35,940 bases of DNA from Chara braunii (GCA_003427395.1 BFEA01000251.1:112846-148785), one strand, 5' to 3'. Positions 9,736-20,470 are shown, counted from the first letter of the stretch. Numbers and translations: made by a program. Notes: a model not told the origin generated them from the letters alone.

Positions 9736-10955
9736 AGAACGAATCAGCATCTGATTAATTAGTGCGCATCTAATCAGCCCACAGGTCGAGTAATGCATGA
9801 GCTAACTCATTCACGTGCGAACCAGGACCAAATCTTGGCCCTTCCGACTGGTCACTCCCATGCTATTGAGTACGGATGGGAGGTAACTCTAATTGAGCAG
9901 GGACCTGACCGTCATTTGAGGTAAATACACAAGAAGAAAATGGTTGATCACGCGTAGTGAAGTAATCAGGCGCTAGGTGAAATCGCTCACGTGGGAGTCT
10001 AATCACCCACGCAGCAGGGCAAGGTTTTGGTTTACAAACATTCCCGAGTGATTGCACCTGATTCAACCAGGGGCTCGACTGATTGAGAGTGTGATCCAAA
10101 TTAAACGCACGACGCGTGTGCACATGCCAGCAATGAACCAACCCCATGTAAGTACACAGTGACTGCTTTTCTTCTACATGCACTACTACAAGCGTCTGGC
10201 CTATGGACGAAGCTATGTTCAAGCACAGGAAATCGCGCTCCACCTAGCAACTGAACAGAGATCACACCCTGGAAACTCTGCTCAGGATGCTCTAAACAAT
10301 GCGCGGGAAAAGCTGCACACGCTAATCATGAGCACGCTAATCATCACACAGACGGAGTGTTGGACGCCCACGTCCATCCTGAGCGAGTGGGCATTGGGAT
10401 CAGAACGAGGGTCCTTGAGTTGTTGCATGTGTTGAAAAGCCTGCTATTTTTCACACATGCACACTTACCAGGGTACGCTGGCTCAAATCTCATATCATAG
10501 AAAAACAGAAATATGGTAATGCACCTTCCCATGGTTCCGCTGAAGGTTCCTTCTCATTCCCTGAATCAGTGATTGATCTAGGGGGTCGTGGCGCACTCAC
10601 TCCATGTACGAGCACAAGGGAGAGGGAGATGGAGAGAGCACATTCAAACACAAGCAACAGCCAGGCTTTACGAAGTCACACAGATGGATATGAACGGGAA
10701 ATGTATCTGGACCTGCTTATGAGCTTGATTCATGTCGAAATCTGATGATCACCATGAGAAAGCAAGAAAGGACGGATCACGACTCGAAAAGAAATGCAAA
10801 CTGCAACTCCAGCAGTCACTCAGGCTATTGCTGCCAACGAACCTCAAAGAGAGCCTGGTTATAATCACACACAGGGCCTTGCCATCTAACCGGTTCTCAT
10901 TGCGCATGAAGCACTATATTCTCCCGGGTGGATACACTCCGGAGGGTGGATATGC
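9736..10955. other. No recognised gene
   Basis: CGCAC- and TAATCA/TGATCA-rich sequence continues to about 10,380, followed by unremarkable sequence. The 126-codon minus ORF at 9,863-10,243 has no recognisable motif. By position this could be remnants of the older plus-strand gypsy element whose 3' end follows, but no polymerase domain is visible in it. Confidence 0.4.
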
Positions 10956-10959
10956 TCCG

Positions 10960-11609
10960 CACTCGATTTCTTGTTACCTGAGAACCAGCCATCTGCAGCA
11001 CCCGGCAGCATAGAGTTTGCCATCAAGTAAGAACAGATGCTACAACAGGCTGTAGAACATATAAAGAAAGCTCAAGATGCCATGATTGCATCTGAGAACA
11101 GACACAGACGGTCATCTGACTTACAGGTAGGTGAACGAGTATGGGTTATATCATCTGAACTGGGTCAGGAGTTGGGAATCTCGCGAAAACGAATGGCTCA
11201 GTATTTCAGTCCACGGGAGGTCCTAGATGTAGTTGGGGATCAGATAGACGGACCTTCCTATGTGATTCGCATCCCTGCTCACTTGCGCACACACCCAGTC
11301 TTTCACACCTTCAAGCTGGCACCTTTCGCAGAAACTGCACAGTTTCCTTTCCGACGATCAATGCTGCCCCCAACCATGGATGGGGAAGTCGACATTGATG
11401 ACATCGTGGAACACAGAGTGATGCCTGTAACTAAGCCTCCAGGCAGAGGCCGACCTCCAAAGCCAAGGATGCAGTACCGGATCAGATCCAGACACCATAT
11501 TGATCCCAGCAAAGATCGGTGGTTTGCCAGAGAGGAACTGCAGCAGACAGCTCCCCAAGTGATTGCAGGATATGAAAGAAGACTTAAAGGGAAGATGTCT
11601 GCAAATTGA
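10960..11609 (+). pseudogene. Gypsy integrase C-terminal fragment (older plus-strand element)
   Basis: Only the tail of a Ty3/gypsy pol polyprotein remains. A reading around LLPENQPSAAPGSIEFAIK meets an in-frame TAA at 11,028-11,030 and then continues openly for 190 codons. Landmarks are NRHRRSSDLQVGERVWV (the integrase C-terminal VGDxVWV region), GPSYVIRIPAHLRTHPVFHT (the GPxxY..x.P..l..hpVFH block that ends gypsy integrases), and a final module YRIRSR...DRWFAREELQQTAP resembling a decayed chromodomain-like tail. The integrase core, RNase H, RT, protease and gag are absent upstream. The same architecture occurs at 13,376-13,882 on the minus strand, at clearly different sequence. Confidence 0.8.
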
Positions 11610-11635
11610 AGAACTTCTCAAGGAACTATCAAAGT

Positions 11636-11649
11636 AAAGGAGGAGGGAA
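11636..11649 (+). other. Polypurine tract of the older gypsy element
   Basis: A 14-base purine run (AAAGGAGGAGGGAA) starts 26 bp after the end of the integrase reading frame and is followed at once by TG, the expected first two bases of an LTR. Position and composition fit the plus-strand primer of a Ty3/gypsy element. Confidence 0.6.
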
Positions 11650-12330
11650 TGCGAGGATCAGGCTCCTCGGCAGGCCTTAAGGGCCCCAAGTGCAAAAGTG
11701 TGCCCGCCCTAAGTGAAGGCGGGCCTGATAAAACCGAGAGGCCCATTGTTGTCAGTTTCACATTTGGGGTTCAGGCAGTTGCATCGCGTCAGTTGGTTGA
11801 AGGAACCCAGGCCACCGCCAGCCACACTTTGTTTCGGCCTTCTAGGCCTTTCTTGGAAGCAGGCCCTGGGCCACATTCGTAGCACTGTACACGACAGGCA
11901 GTTGGGAGACATCACCAACCAGGGCCCCAGGGCAGCAACAGCAGCAGCAAAGGCCCAGCTACCCGGGGCCTACTGGAAGCTTCTGGGCACAGGGCCAGCC
12001 CAGCAAGGTCACAGACCAGGCCGAACACTTTCCATATAGGAAAGTGCTCGCAGCCGGGGAGGGCATTCGGGCACTTGCCACTCGTGCGGCAGCGTTGCTT
12101 GAGCGAATGCTCGCGTGCTGTGTGCTGCGCTGTGCAAGGTGCCCGCACACGTGCGGTCGTGTAAGTGAAGGTGCTGCTGTGGGCAGCGCCATAGCTTGGC
12201 TTCCATAGCCGGCCAGGCTTGGGTGCACAGCGAGGGTGTAGTGGTGGTCTTCGTGCATGGGGAAGAAGACATGGGTGGAAGACAAGGAAGGGAGAGAGTG
12301 AGACAGAGATAAGGATGAGGGCGTGAGGGC
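11650..12330 (+). mobile_element. Probable 3' LTR of the older gypsy element, interrupted
   Basis: Inferred from position: it begins with TG right after a polypurine tract downstream of integrase and contains no coding sequence. No second copy is visible in the window, so the LTR identity and right end are not proven. The younger gypsy element begins at 12,331. If the LTR was longer than 681 bp, its remainder would lie to the right of 21,454. Confidence 0.45.
12326..12330. repeat. Target-site duplication, left (AGGGC/GGGC)
   Basis: GGGC directly abuts the TG of the left LTR, and GGGC directly follows the CA of the right LTR at 21,451-21,454. The preceding A makes it AGGGC on both sides, though the right-hand A is also the last LTR base. 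A 4-5 bp duplication is normal for Ty3/gypsy integrases. Confidence 0.7.
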
Positions 12331-13337
12331 TGCAATCAGACTCGCTTTCTTCTTTACTTCACACACATGCAAACAGATGGCGATTCACACTAGCGCCAAG
12401 CGCTCACTCAAAGTTCAGAGATATGGAAACCAGAAACACAGTTCAGATGAAAGCTCGCTTCAACAGGCTATGGCGCATCAGCGCCTGTACACCCCAACTT
12501 TCGTCGCTGTGTTTGCCACCATTCACACACACGCTCAACACTCCACTCTGGATCTCCCTGAATACCGCACACGCTTCGCTCTCTCACACACACTAAAGTC
12601 TATCTTCCTCCTACAACGGCTATGGCCACTCTACTACTACCTGACTATGGCTACGATGTCTCTCTTCAGCCCACTTCGACTTGGGGCGACCTGCAGACCA
12701 CCTCGCACAAGACGCTGTAGCAGCGCTTCCGCATGGCTTACGCAGCGAATGAATGAAATGGCTGGGCGCTGCCTCTTGATTTATACTTCTGTAACTCGTT
12801 GGTCTGCCCCTTTCCCAGGCCCTTGGTGCACACAGTCACACACGGTACTTGCTTGACTGGACTGTGACTGACTGGGACCGGTACTGCTGACTGCACGGGA
12901 TCACACCGCTGACTCGATGCAGTCCCACTGCCGGCTCAGTGCTGTTGGGCTCCCCACTTGCCCACTTGCCTCTGACCTAACGTGAGCCAACTTCAAAAGG
13001 CCACTTCCGGACCTTCCGGAAGTCTGTGGACTTGGCCTTTCGAGTACTGTAGCAGCTACGACCTTGACCTTTCAGAACTTTAGCAGCTATGACCTTGACC
13101 TTTCAGAATATCTACAGCAACAACCTCTACAGAGCTTTGACCCCTACTCGACAGACCTACAGATCGAATCCCTATAACTACACAGACCTATGACAGACAC
13201 CAAACAGCTACCAAAATACAGGTCACGGGTTCAAACACTCGGGGGTGCGACTCGGTACTGTACATGGGCAAGTTAAGGTCTGGGGATCGAACTCTAGTGC
13301 CCGCATCTGTGACTACAGAAAGGTGAAAACCGTTTCA
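12331..13337 (-). mobile_element. 3' LTR (left end on the plus strand), 1,007 bp
   Basis: It begins TGAAACGGTTTTCACC and ends AGTCTGATTGCA in element orientation (TG...CA). Compared with the 5' LTR it carries an extra ~32-bp copy of a TAGCAGCTATGACCTTGACCTTTCAGAA-like segment near 13,078-13,110, a small local tandem duplication. It contains the same GGCC(A)CTTCCGG...CCGGAAG...TGGCC hairpin (12,999-13,037). Confidence 0.9.
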
Positions 13338-13347
13338 CTCCCGCCGG
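13338..13347 (-). other. Purine-rich tract before the 3' LTR
   Basis: In element orientation GGCCGGCGGGAG immediately precedes TGAAACGG. The position is right for the polypurine tract, although it is short and interrupted by pyrimidines. Confidence 0.5.
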
Positions 13348-13375
13348 CCTAAATTCGAGGTCCTCCGAGAATGCT

Positions 13376-14880
13376 TCATTCTAAGGCAGGACCTTTACCT
13401 TTCTTGTCTCTTTGGTAAGCTCTGACTATGTCAGGAGCTGTCTCTAGAAGTTCTGTTTGCGTGAACCAGTGGTCGTCTTCTGGCTCTTGAAAGGAAAATC
13501 TAACTTTGTACTGTTTCTGTGGACGACCTCTACCTCATGTCCTGAAGACATCCTCACCTACTATACCATCAATGCCGTATCTTCCGTCCATATCCGGAGG
13601 TATCATGGATCTGCGTGACGGGAACTGTTGACTTGTGACGCAAGGCAACAACTTTGACACATGGAACACTGGGTAGGTCTGGAGGTGTGTTGGAATCTCG
13701 ATAGTGTAGGACGGCCCATCCTCTCCGCCCTTGACTTCGAAGACTGGCCACGGTCCTCTATACGCAGGCAGTAACTTCTGGGAGATGTTCTCCTCAAGAG
13801 CAAACTCTTTTGACTTGACCCAGACTAAGTCGCCTACTTGAAACTGTGAGGGGCAACGGTGCTTGTTAGCTTGTTCTATCATCCTATGTTGGGCTTTCCT
13901 GCGGTTGTCAACAATGGTAGCTATCTCTTTCTCGTGCTGTATTGCAAACTTTCGTGTACCGGGCGGTAGCCTCTAAAACTGATCCCGGTTAAGTCCCTCG
14001 AACGGTCTGCGCGGTCTAAAAGACTTGTGCAGTTCGTTGGGGGTGCGACACGTAGATGAGTGCACGCTATTATTGTATGCACTGGCTACCTTAGGGAGCA
14101 TCTCATCCCAGTTGATCTGGTTGGGCCTAATGTACATTCTAAGAACTTGCTGCAGGAGCTTGTTCATCTGTTCAGTCTGACCGTTAGTCTCGGGATGACG
14201 ACCAGATGACATCAGCAACTTTGAGCCATAAACTTTCATCACCTCTCGCCAGTTCTGACTAGTGAATCTGGTATCCCTGTCACTAACTATCGACAGCGGT
14301 ATACCATGCTCACTGACCCAATGATAAAAAAACTTTTGAACTACTAAGTCTGTACGTGCCTCTGCAGGCAAAGGAACAAAGACTGCATACTTGCTAAATC
14401 TATCTACTATGACCATGACTTGACTTTTGCCATGCCTACTCTTTACCCAGTGTCCATAAAGTCAATCGACACAGAATCTCCGGGTCTATCAGGAATAGGC
14501 AAGGGTCTGAGAAGACCAAGAGGGGCTTGGGTAGTAGTCTTGTTTCTCTGACAAACTTTACAACTGCGTACATACTCTATGCAGTCGGCCTTCATTCCAG
14601 ACTAGATATACGCGCGCATGAGGTTGGCTAGTGTCTTTTGCCAACAAAAGTGTCCTTCTGTGTTGTGGTATTCCCCTACGATCAAACTATGAATCTCCTC
14701 ACTGTTAGGAACGCACAAACGGTCAACTACATTAGTCTTCTCAAATAGCAGTCCATCAGTAGTGCGGTAATCTGGTTCAGACTCTGGGGACTCCTTAACT
14801 TTCTTAAGGAGGTCACTATAGATAGGGTCCTGTGCATACGCTTCTCTAACTTTCTGCTGCAGGTCTCTCCCTATATCCAA
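13376..14880 (-). pseudogene. Integrase region of gypsy pol
   Basis: It runs from an N-terminal zinc-binding H2C2-type segment (HSLIVGEYHNTEGHFCWQKT, 14,602-14,880) into the catalytic core. The D,D-35-E residues are visible in VIVDRFSKYA, SDRDTRF and HPETNGQTEQMN (13,973-14,416). The C-terminal part follows, with FQVGDLVWVKS and LLPAYRGPWPVFEVKGG, then GPSYTIEIPTHLQTYPVFH. A final module (DDHWFTQTELLETAPDIVRA) lies past an in-frame TGA, and the frame closes at 13,376. There is a frameshift between the zinc-binding part and the core near 14,430, an in-frame stop after RDQF (13,973), and the TGA after EDVFRT. Integrase would insert element cDNA into the genome; this copy is dead. Confidence 0.88.
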
Positions 14881-14939
14881 ATAGTGGACTGTTGCCCCAA
14901 AGTAATCGACTCTCCTACTTAGAGCATCCGCAACTCATT

Positions 14940-16240
14940 GTACTCCCCTTTAACTGGCCTTAGTTCGAAGTCATACTGGTCTAACTCAGCGGCCCACCTA
15001 GTAAGCGTAGGTGTCATCTTGGCCTATGTCTTTAACCACCTTAGTGTCTCGTGGTCTGAATAAACTTTGAAGTGCCTCTCAAGCAAGTAATGCTTCTTGT
15101 GCTCTAATGCTTGCCTGAGAGCGTAGAGTTCCCTCTCATAGGTGGATGTCACTACCTTCTCAGAAGGCATCCTGGCAGACATGAACTCTATGGGCCCATT
15201 GCCATCGTCTTGCTGTAAAACAACACCTATGTCGTACTGACTGACATCAGTGGTAACAACGAAAGGCAGGGACGAATCAGCTACCTTAAGGACTCGGTAC
15301 TCTATCAAAGCCCGCTTCAATCTCTTCAGGGAAGATGTGCAGTCCTTGCCCCATTTCCAGATTGCTTCTTTCTTTAGGAACTTGTGAAGGGGCGCAACGA
15401 TGGTAGAGAAGTTTCTGACGAACTTCCTATAATAGTTGGCTAGGCCTAAGAACGATCGCAACTCTGTCAATGTGCGGGGCGTCGGCCAATCTCTAATCGC
15501 CCCGATTTTACTGTCTTCAGGTCTAATGTCGTCTCCATCTAGGACGTGGCCTAGGTACAAAACCTCTGTCTTGGCCCATTCGCACTTCTTCGCGTTGATC
15601 TTGAAGTTAGCTTCTCTAAGCTTCTCCAAGACCTGCCTCAGATGACCCTCATGCTCCTAAAGGGTCTTGCTAAACGCTAGAATATCATCTAGGTACACTA
15701 CAACAAATCTATCTAACCATGGCCTAAACAAATTGTTCATACAACGCTGAAAAGTTATTGGCGCATTGGTTAGTCCAAAGGGCATAACTATAAACTCGTA
15801 GTGCCCATACCTAGTCCGAAGTGTTGTCTTATACTGATCATCAGGATGAACCTCTATCTGATGATAGCCAGACTTCAAATCTATCTTCGAGAAATACTTA
15901 CAGCCCTGCACCCGATCCAACAGATCATCTATACGGGGCAGTGGTTCCACGTTCTTCACTGTGATAGCATTAAGACCTCTATAGTCTATGCACATGTGCA
16001 ACTCGCCCTCCTTCTTCGGGAGAAAAAGAATAGGTGCTCCGAATGGAGACAACTGGTCCTAATCCAACCCTTCTCTAGAAGTTCATCTAGCTGCTTACGC
16101 AATTCCTCTAACTCCTTTGGGGACATCCTGTAGATAGCTCCTTTAGGAGTTCTACTGTTAGGCTCTAGCTCAATGCGATGCTGGATAGGTCGCTGCAGTA
16201 CTCATGTAGGCGGCTGAACTAAATCTGTATACTTCTCCTG
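14940..16240 (-). pseudogene. Reverse transcriptase and RNase H region of gypsy pol
   Basis: The N-terminal RT part is near 16,080-16,240 and continues after a frameshift. The fingers and palm (15,657-16,052) contain [52 protein letters not shown] and the catalytic [11 protein letters not shown]. One in-frame stop separates this from the thumb/connection (15,024-15,629) with YLGHVLDG and LRSFLGLANYYRKFV. RNase H begins at VVTTDVSQYDIGVVLQQ. The usual A-S after the first Asp is V-S here, and YERELYA and YSDHETL are kept. It copies element RNA to DNA and removes the template. Stops and shifts make it non-functional although the active-site motif YLDD is intact. Confidence 0.9.
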
Positions 16241-16498
16241 CAACTTGGCAATAGCAGGATCTATGGGTCTTTCTTCTTTAGGCTTAGTGACCGGCCTAAC
16301 TTAGGCGACAAAAACTTGTTCTTCTAGTTGCTCCTTCTTCACCTATCGCGTGAACGCGGGAGCACTGAGGCAGCAATGTGCCAGGGAGTTGTCTACTCCT
16401 AACACATGGAACAAACGAGCCGTTTTGACTTCGCCTATTGGACTAGGGAACCTACACTCGTGCTCTCTCAGGTGGAGTGTGGCCCCTGCTGCCTCTCC

Positions 16499-16963
16499 CT
16501 AGTCCATTCCTAGGACTACGTCGAAAGGAAGGTTATCTTCTACGAGGAGAGTCAAGGAATGGAGGACTTTCTCTACCTTCCCATCCTTCTCTAGGCGGAA
16601 ATGCACCTGGACTCCCTCTACGTATTCCTCGATTCGCATCGTGCGATTATCTGCGAGGATACTAACTACAGGGTCTTCCAACTTTTGGACCTTTAAACCC
16701 AACTTTAACTTCTGCAGCGCTTTTCTACTAATATAGTTGTGTGTAGCCCCACTATCTATAAGGGCCCCTACTCTTCCTCTAAAAATTTCTACATCCACTA
16801 ATACTAGTTGTCCTTTGGCTTCTTTCTTCATCTTGGCCCAGGCGGGCATCCTCTCTTTCAACTTTTCTGCCACGCCTCTGAGGGAGGTGTCTAGAGAGAC
16901 TCTAATGCAAGCAGTCTCCGGACAGCTATCTAGACACCGGCCAGCAACCTCTGCCATAGGCAC
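16499..16963 (-). pseudogene. Aspartic protease region of gypsy pol
   Basis: A 154-codon open frame. The catalytic motif is ALIDSGATHNYIS, typical of gypsy retropepsins (DSGAT), followed by a conserved NLPFDVVLGMD, corresponding to the second protease signature. It is in a different frame from gag, which ends at 17,038, so either a programmed frameshift or decay separates them. The protease would cut the gag-pol polyprotein. Confidence 0.85.
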
Positions 16964-17037
16964 ATGTGGTTTGGGAGTTCCTCTATGGTGCGTGCACTCT
17001 TCCCCACACGACCTAGGGGTAGGGGCAGTTGCAACCC

Positions 17038-18294
17038 CTACCGGCGGTTGCCTTTTGCTGCTTGTGCAGCAGTCCGGGCTTCCCTATATTGAGGGCAATA
17101 CTTTATGATATGACCCGGATCACCGCAATAAATGCACTGATCCTGGTCAATTCTACGATGCCATATTGACTGGTCTAAGCCCATACTCTCCCATGGCTTG
17201 CCCTGTGGCAAACCAGGATGCCATCCACCTCTCCTGTATGGTGACCGATTGAAACTAGAGCGGTTTTGCGGGGCACCTTGACCCCTACCTCCCGCTTGGC
17301 GGTTACCTCTGTCGCCAACCCCCTGATCACTCAGCCCACGACCACCTGAAGCCTGGCCCCCTTGGCCTCGGCCTCCTCCTCTTCCTTGCGGTCTCCCTCT
17401 AGCCGCGACAGCAACGTAAGTCCTCCCCTGACTAGCGCCACTATCTTCCTCTTCCAGACCCCACTCTATTTGATCATATGGGACCTCGTCCATACCACCC
17501 TCATTTAATGTAAGGATCGGGCGATCCTTGCCCTTAACCTGACCCGAGATGGTACGCCCTTTCCACTTCTTTCCCTTGTCCAGGTCCTTATGCCGGAAAG
17601 TGGAAACTGGCATGGACTGTGCCTCAAATGCTACCACCTCCCTACTCAAGGTATCGTAGGCCATGGTAGATTATCTGCTCTTTTCAAAAAAGTGCCCGCA
17701 CAGAGGCTCGGGCATGGCACGATAGAACAAGTTGACCAATTGGGTTTTTGTGACCCCATGATCAGGGACGACGACTAACTCATCCATCACACCCTTGAGT
17801 GCCCTGGCACTCTTCCAATGGCGAGTGTGAATGGTCTGCAGCTTGTCAGAAGCTCTAATGGTTCGTGGGACATTTGCAAACCTTTCGCACAACAACTTAA
17901 AGAAATCGCTCAGGGGAGTAATCTGTGAGTACGCGACCATATCGTTATCACACTTTGCAGCACGGCAGAGCGATCTAGCAAAATTAGCGGCTTCATCCCT
18001 GAGAGCATGGAAGGCAATGAGGACTTGTTCCTCAGGGGATATCTTCTGCACGTGAACATATGAGTTCACGTCTGCCTCCCAGTTATCAAAGTTCTCCTCG
18101 CTCTTCCCACTATACGAATCAGGGATCTTCACTTTTACAGGCTCTCTACGGGGGCAAAATCCCTCCTCCTTAGGAGCAGCTAACTTGGCACCTTCAATGG
18201 CGCCTGTGCAAAATCGCTCTGTGCTTTATAGCCTTGCCTGTATCTCTGAGCCCACGTGCATGATAATCTCATGTGCGAACTCTCTAAACCCCAA
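17038..18294 (-). pseudogene. Gag capsid and nucleocapsid region
   Basis: The capsid-like part is at 17,671-18,132 (IPDSYSGKSEENFDNWEADV, a retrotransposon-gag type opening, then a helical region). One in-frame TAA at 17,671-17,673 interrupts it, and the same frame continues at 17,664 into a basic, glycine/arginine-rich tail (GRPQGRGGGRGQGGQASGGR) and a zinc knuckle CIYCGDPGHIIKYC (CX2CX4HX4C). The frame reaches upstream to about 18,294 with a further stop. Gag packages element RNA into cytoplasmic particles. A single stop in the capsid part is enough to disable it. Confidence 0.88.
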
Positions 18295-19124
18295 TCAAAT
18301 TGATCGTAGGGCTATGTCCTGACTCCTCCCAAATTGATATTGCTCCTCCTGAGCCTGTGACAGGCGTTCTACGTTCTTTGCCGTTACCTCCATCTTCCCT
18401 TGAAGATCCGCCTGTGCCTCCATCTGCGCCCTCAACTGTTTCACCTCCTCTAGTTCTTTCGCCGCCTTACTCGCCGCCTCCATTCTCTTCTTCCTCTCCC
18501 TGGTCAAACGCAACTTTCACTCCAACTTTTCTCCTCTTCTATCGTCTTCCATTTGAGGGGATCTTCTTCGGCTTCCAAGTCTTTCACGACCGCCTCCTGT
18601 TCTTCCCTGGGAACATATAACATCGCCTCCTCCTCTTCTCCCAGAGAGAGATTAGCAACCCATTCAAAAACCTTCTTCTCCAGCCAAGAATCCTCTTTCT
18701 TTGTGCCACTTGCCTCGCCTCTATCCCTGATACTTCTTCTAATCAGGGGTACTTCTTCTTCCACCTTTTTCTCTTCTTCTTCTTCTTCTTCTGCAATCTA
18801 CTGCTTTCATCTCTTCTTCCTCCTCCTTCTTTACCTTTTCCAACTCTTCCTCCAACTTCTTTCTTTTTGTGGCCTACTCCTGCAACAAGCCAACTTCTTG
18901 GCCTGCTTCACCACCTCCTTCTTCTCTTTCTTGGCCTTCTGCTCGGCCAAGATCCTCGCAGCCTCCTCCTTCTGCTCCTTGGTGTAGGGAGTGGTGCTAT
19001 TGCCACCCCTCGTGTCAACTCCGCATGTAAAAGTACTCCAGAAGCCTAACGGAAAGAGGAGACGCCAGAGGGTCCCCCGCAAGGAGAACCCCACGAGCAA
19101 GTCGTACATAGGGTAGTCATCCAT
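18295..19124 (-). pseudogene. N-terminal gag extension: K/E-rich coiled coil
   Basis: The first methionine codon in a plausible frame is at 19,124. The reading contains NSTTPYTKEQKEEAARILAE and QKAKKEKKEVVKQAKKLACC, then after a break EEEVPLIRRSIRD and EEEEAMLYVPREEQ (18,504-18,764). After a one-frame shift it reads AKELEEVKQLRAQMEAQADL (18,295-18,513). These are strongly predicted coiled-coil or charged helices. The TPY(T/S)KE opening followed by K/E coil reminds me of many Chara braunii predicted proteins. Whether it belongs to gag itself or is an added module is not settled. At least one frameshift and stops are present. Confidence 0.6.
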
Positions 19125-19710
19125 GGTGTTTGGTGCACGGCAGTGACTGTCCCACTCCTCACCACTTGGACCTACCCACTAAACAGACTGACTAACTCTC
19201 TAAGGACCACAAAATCTTGAGAGGATCCTGTCAACTATGGTCACTAGCCTGTAACTAATACTATGGCTGTCACTACAGGACTTACTGCTGATCAGGAGGC
19301 ATTTAAGGAGATCCCCCGTAACTCCTCAGGAATTCTTTAACGTCGCAAACAGGACGACGCGATCCGCAAGTCCTCTCAAGACTTAGACAGCCTGTTGTGC
19401 AGCCCACAACTCAGATTTTGGGCCTACCGTGCCACACTGAGCAGCCTGCCGGTCAGTACCAGTCCTTGGGAGGGTTTGTGTCCTCCGGGTCAGTTGAGTC
19501 GTCAGACACAGCCTTTAGCCCTACTCAGCCCGTGTGGGTTTGGTCAACAAGGCTCTATCCTTCATACACGGAGTTCCTGGCACCTAGACAAAAGAGACTC
19601 AATGCAGAAAGAAGAGACAGACAGACTCAGCAAGTACCATGGGGTGAGTGCACATCCATAGGGCGAGGGGATAGGCTGAAGGCTTGGCGAGAGTATACCA
19701 ACTCCAGCTT

Positions 19711-19878
19711 GGTCAATTTTGTGGTCAACGGCTCCAGTCAACGCCTTGGTCAATGCTTGGTCAACGTCGGTCAAATCCCTGGTCAACACCTCGGTCAACC
19801 TCCTGGTCAATGCCGTAGTCAACCTTGGTCAACTCCTCGGTCAACCTCCGGTCAACTCCCGGTCAATGCCTTGGTCAA
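19711..19878 (-). repeat. 15-unit TTGACC/TTGACT array, period about 11-12 bp
   Basis: Fifteen GTCAA cores (13 GGTCAA, 2 AGTCAA on plus; TTGACC/TTGACT on the element strand) start at 19,711, 19,723, 19,736, 19,748, 19,759, 19,769, 19,781, 19,793, 19,805, 19,817, 19,827, 19,839, 19,850, 19,861 and 19,873. Spacing is 10-13 bp. TTGAC(C/T) is the core bound by WRKY transcription factors in plants. That the array works as a regulatory element is inference. Confidence 0.9.
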
Positions 19879-20152
19879 TGCTCAACCCGGCTATGGCTGC
19901 TGACCGTTTCTTTCTCACCAACCCTCGCTTCTCTTTCTCCCTCCTTCCTTCTTTCTCACTTTCTTTCTCCTTCACCCCGGCTATGTCTTTCTTCCCCTTC
20001 TTCGTCTCTCCCTTCTCCTTCCTCAGCTATGGCTTCTCTCTCATCCTTCGTCTCTCCCTCCTTCCTCACTCGTCTTCTTCCTTCTTCCTCCGTGTCCGAG
20101 CTCTGCGGCTATGGCCGCCTTCTTCCTTGGACTGCACAACAATCTTCTATCG

Positions 20153-20153
<1 letters not shown>

Positions 20154-20228
<75 letters not shown>

Positions 20229-20229
20229 N

Positions 20230-20318
<89 letters not shown>
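20154..20318. repeat. (CT)n microsatellite in the gypsy leader
   Basis: About 165 bp of CT/GA repeat with one ambiguous base (N at 20,229). It is followed by CGTTGTCTTCTTTGCAGGTAC, the same context as the run in copy A at 213-281. Length in the assembly may be unreliable. Confidence 0.95.
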
Positions 20319-20321
<3 letters not shown>

Positions 20322-20450
20322 GTCGTTGTCTTCTTTGCAGGTACTCGGCACCTTTCTTCAGTGGCGCAGCTATGGCGGACCTCCTCCTTCGATGGCGCTC
20401 TTCAACTATGGCGCCCGACTATCAACAACGGCGATGGCGCGTGGAGTAAC

Positions 20451-20470
20451 GGGAACCAGCTCTAATACCA
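20451..20470 (-). other. Primer-binding site (initiator-Met tRNA type)
   Basis: On the minus strand TGGTATTAGAGCTGGTTCCC starts one base after the LTR end. Its first 12 bases differ at one position from TGGTATCAGAGC, the primer-binding site common in plant LTR retrotransposons that pair with the 3' end of initiator-Met tRNA. Confidence 0.85.

Noticed and set aside
9863-10243. 126-codon minus ORF as a gene
   Set aside because: It has no family resemblance, lies in CGCAC/TGATCA-rich repetitive sequence and has no partner features.
11650-12330. Overlapping ORFs of 69-137 codons on both strands
   Set aside because: They lie in the probable LTR of the older gypsy element and shadow one another.
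13230-13250. tRNA-like B box (GGGTTCAAACACTC) suggesting a SINE inside the LTR
   Set aside because: It does not fit the GWTCRANNC consensus at the last position, is worse in copy A, and no A box precedes it at the right distance.
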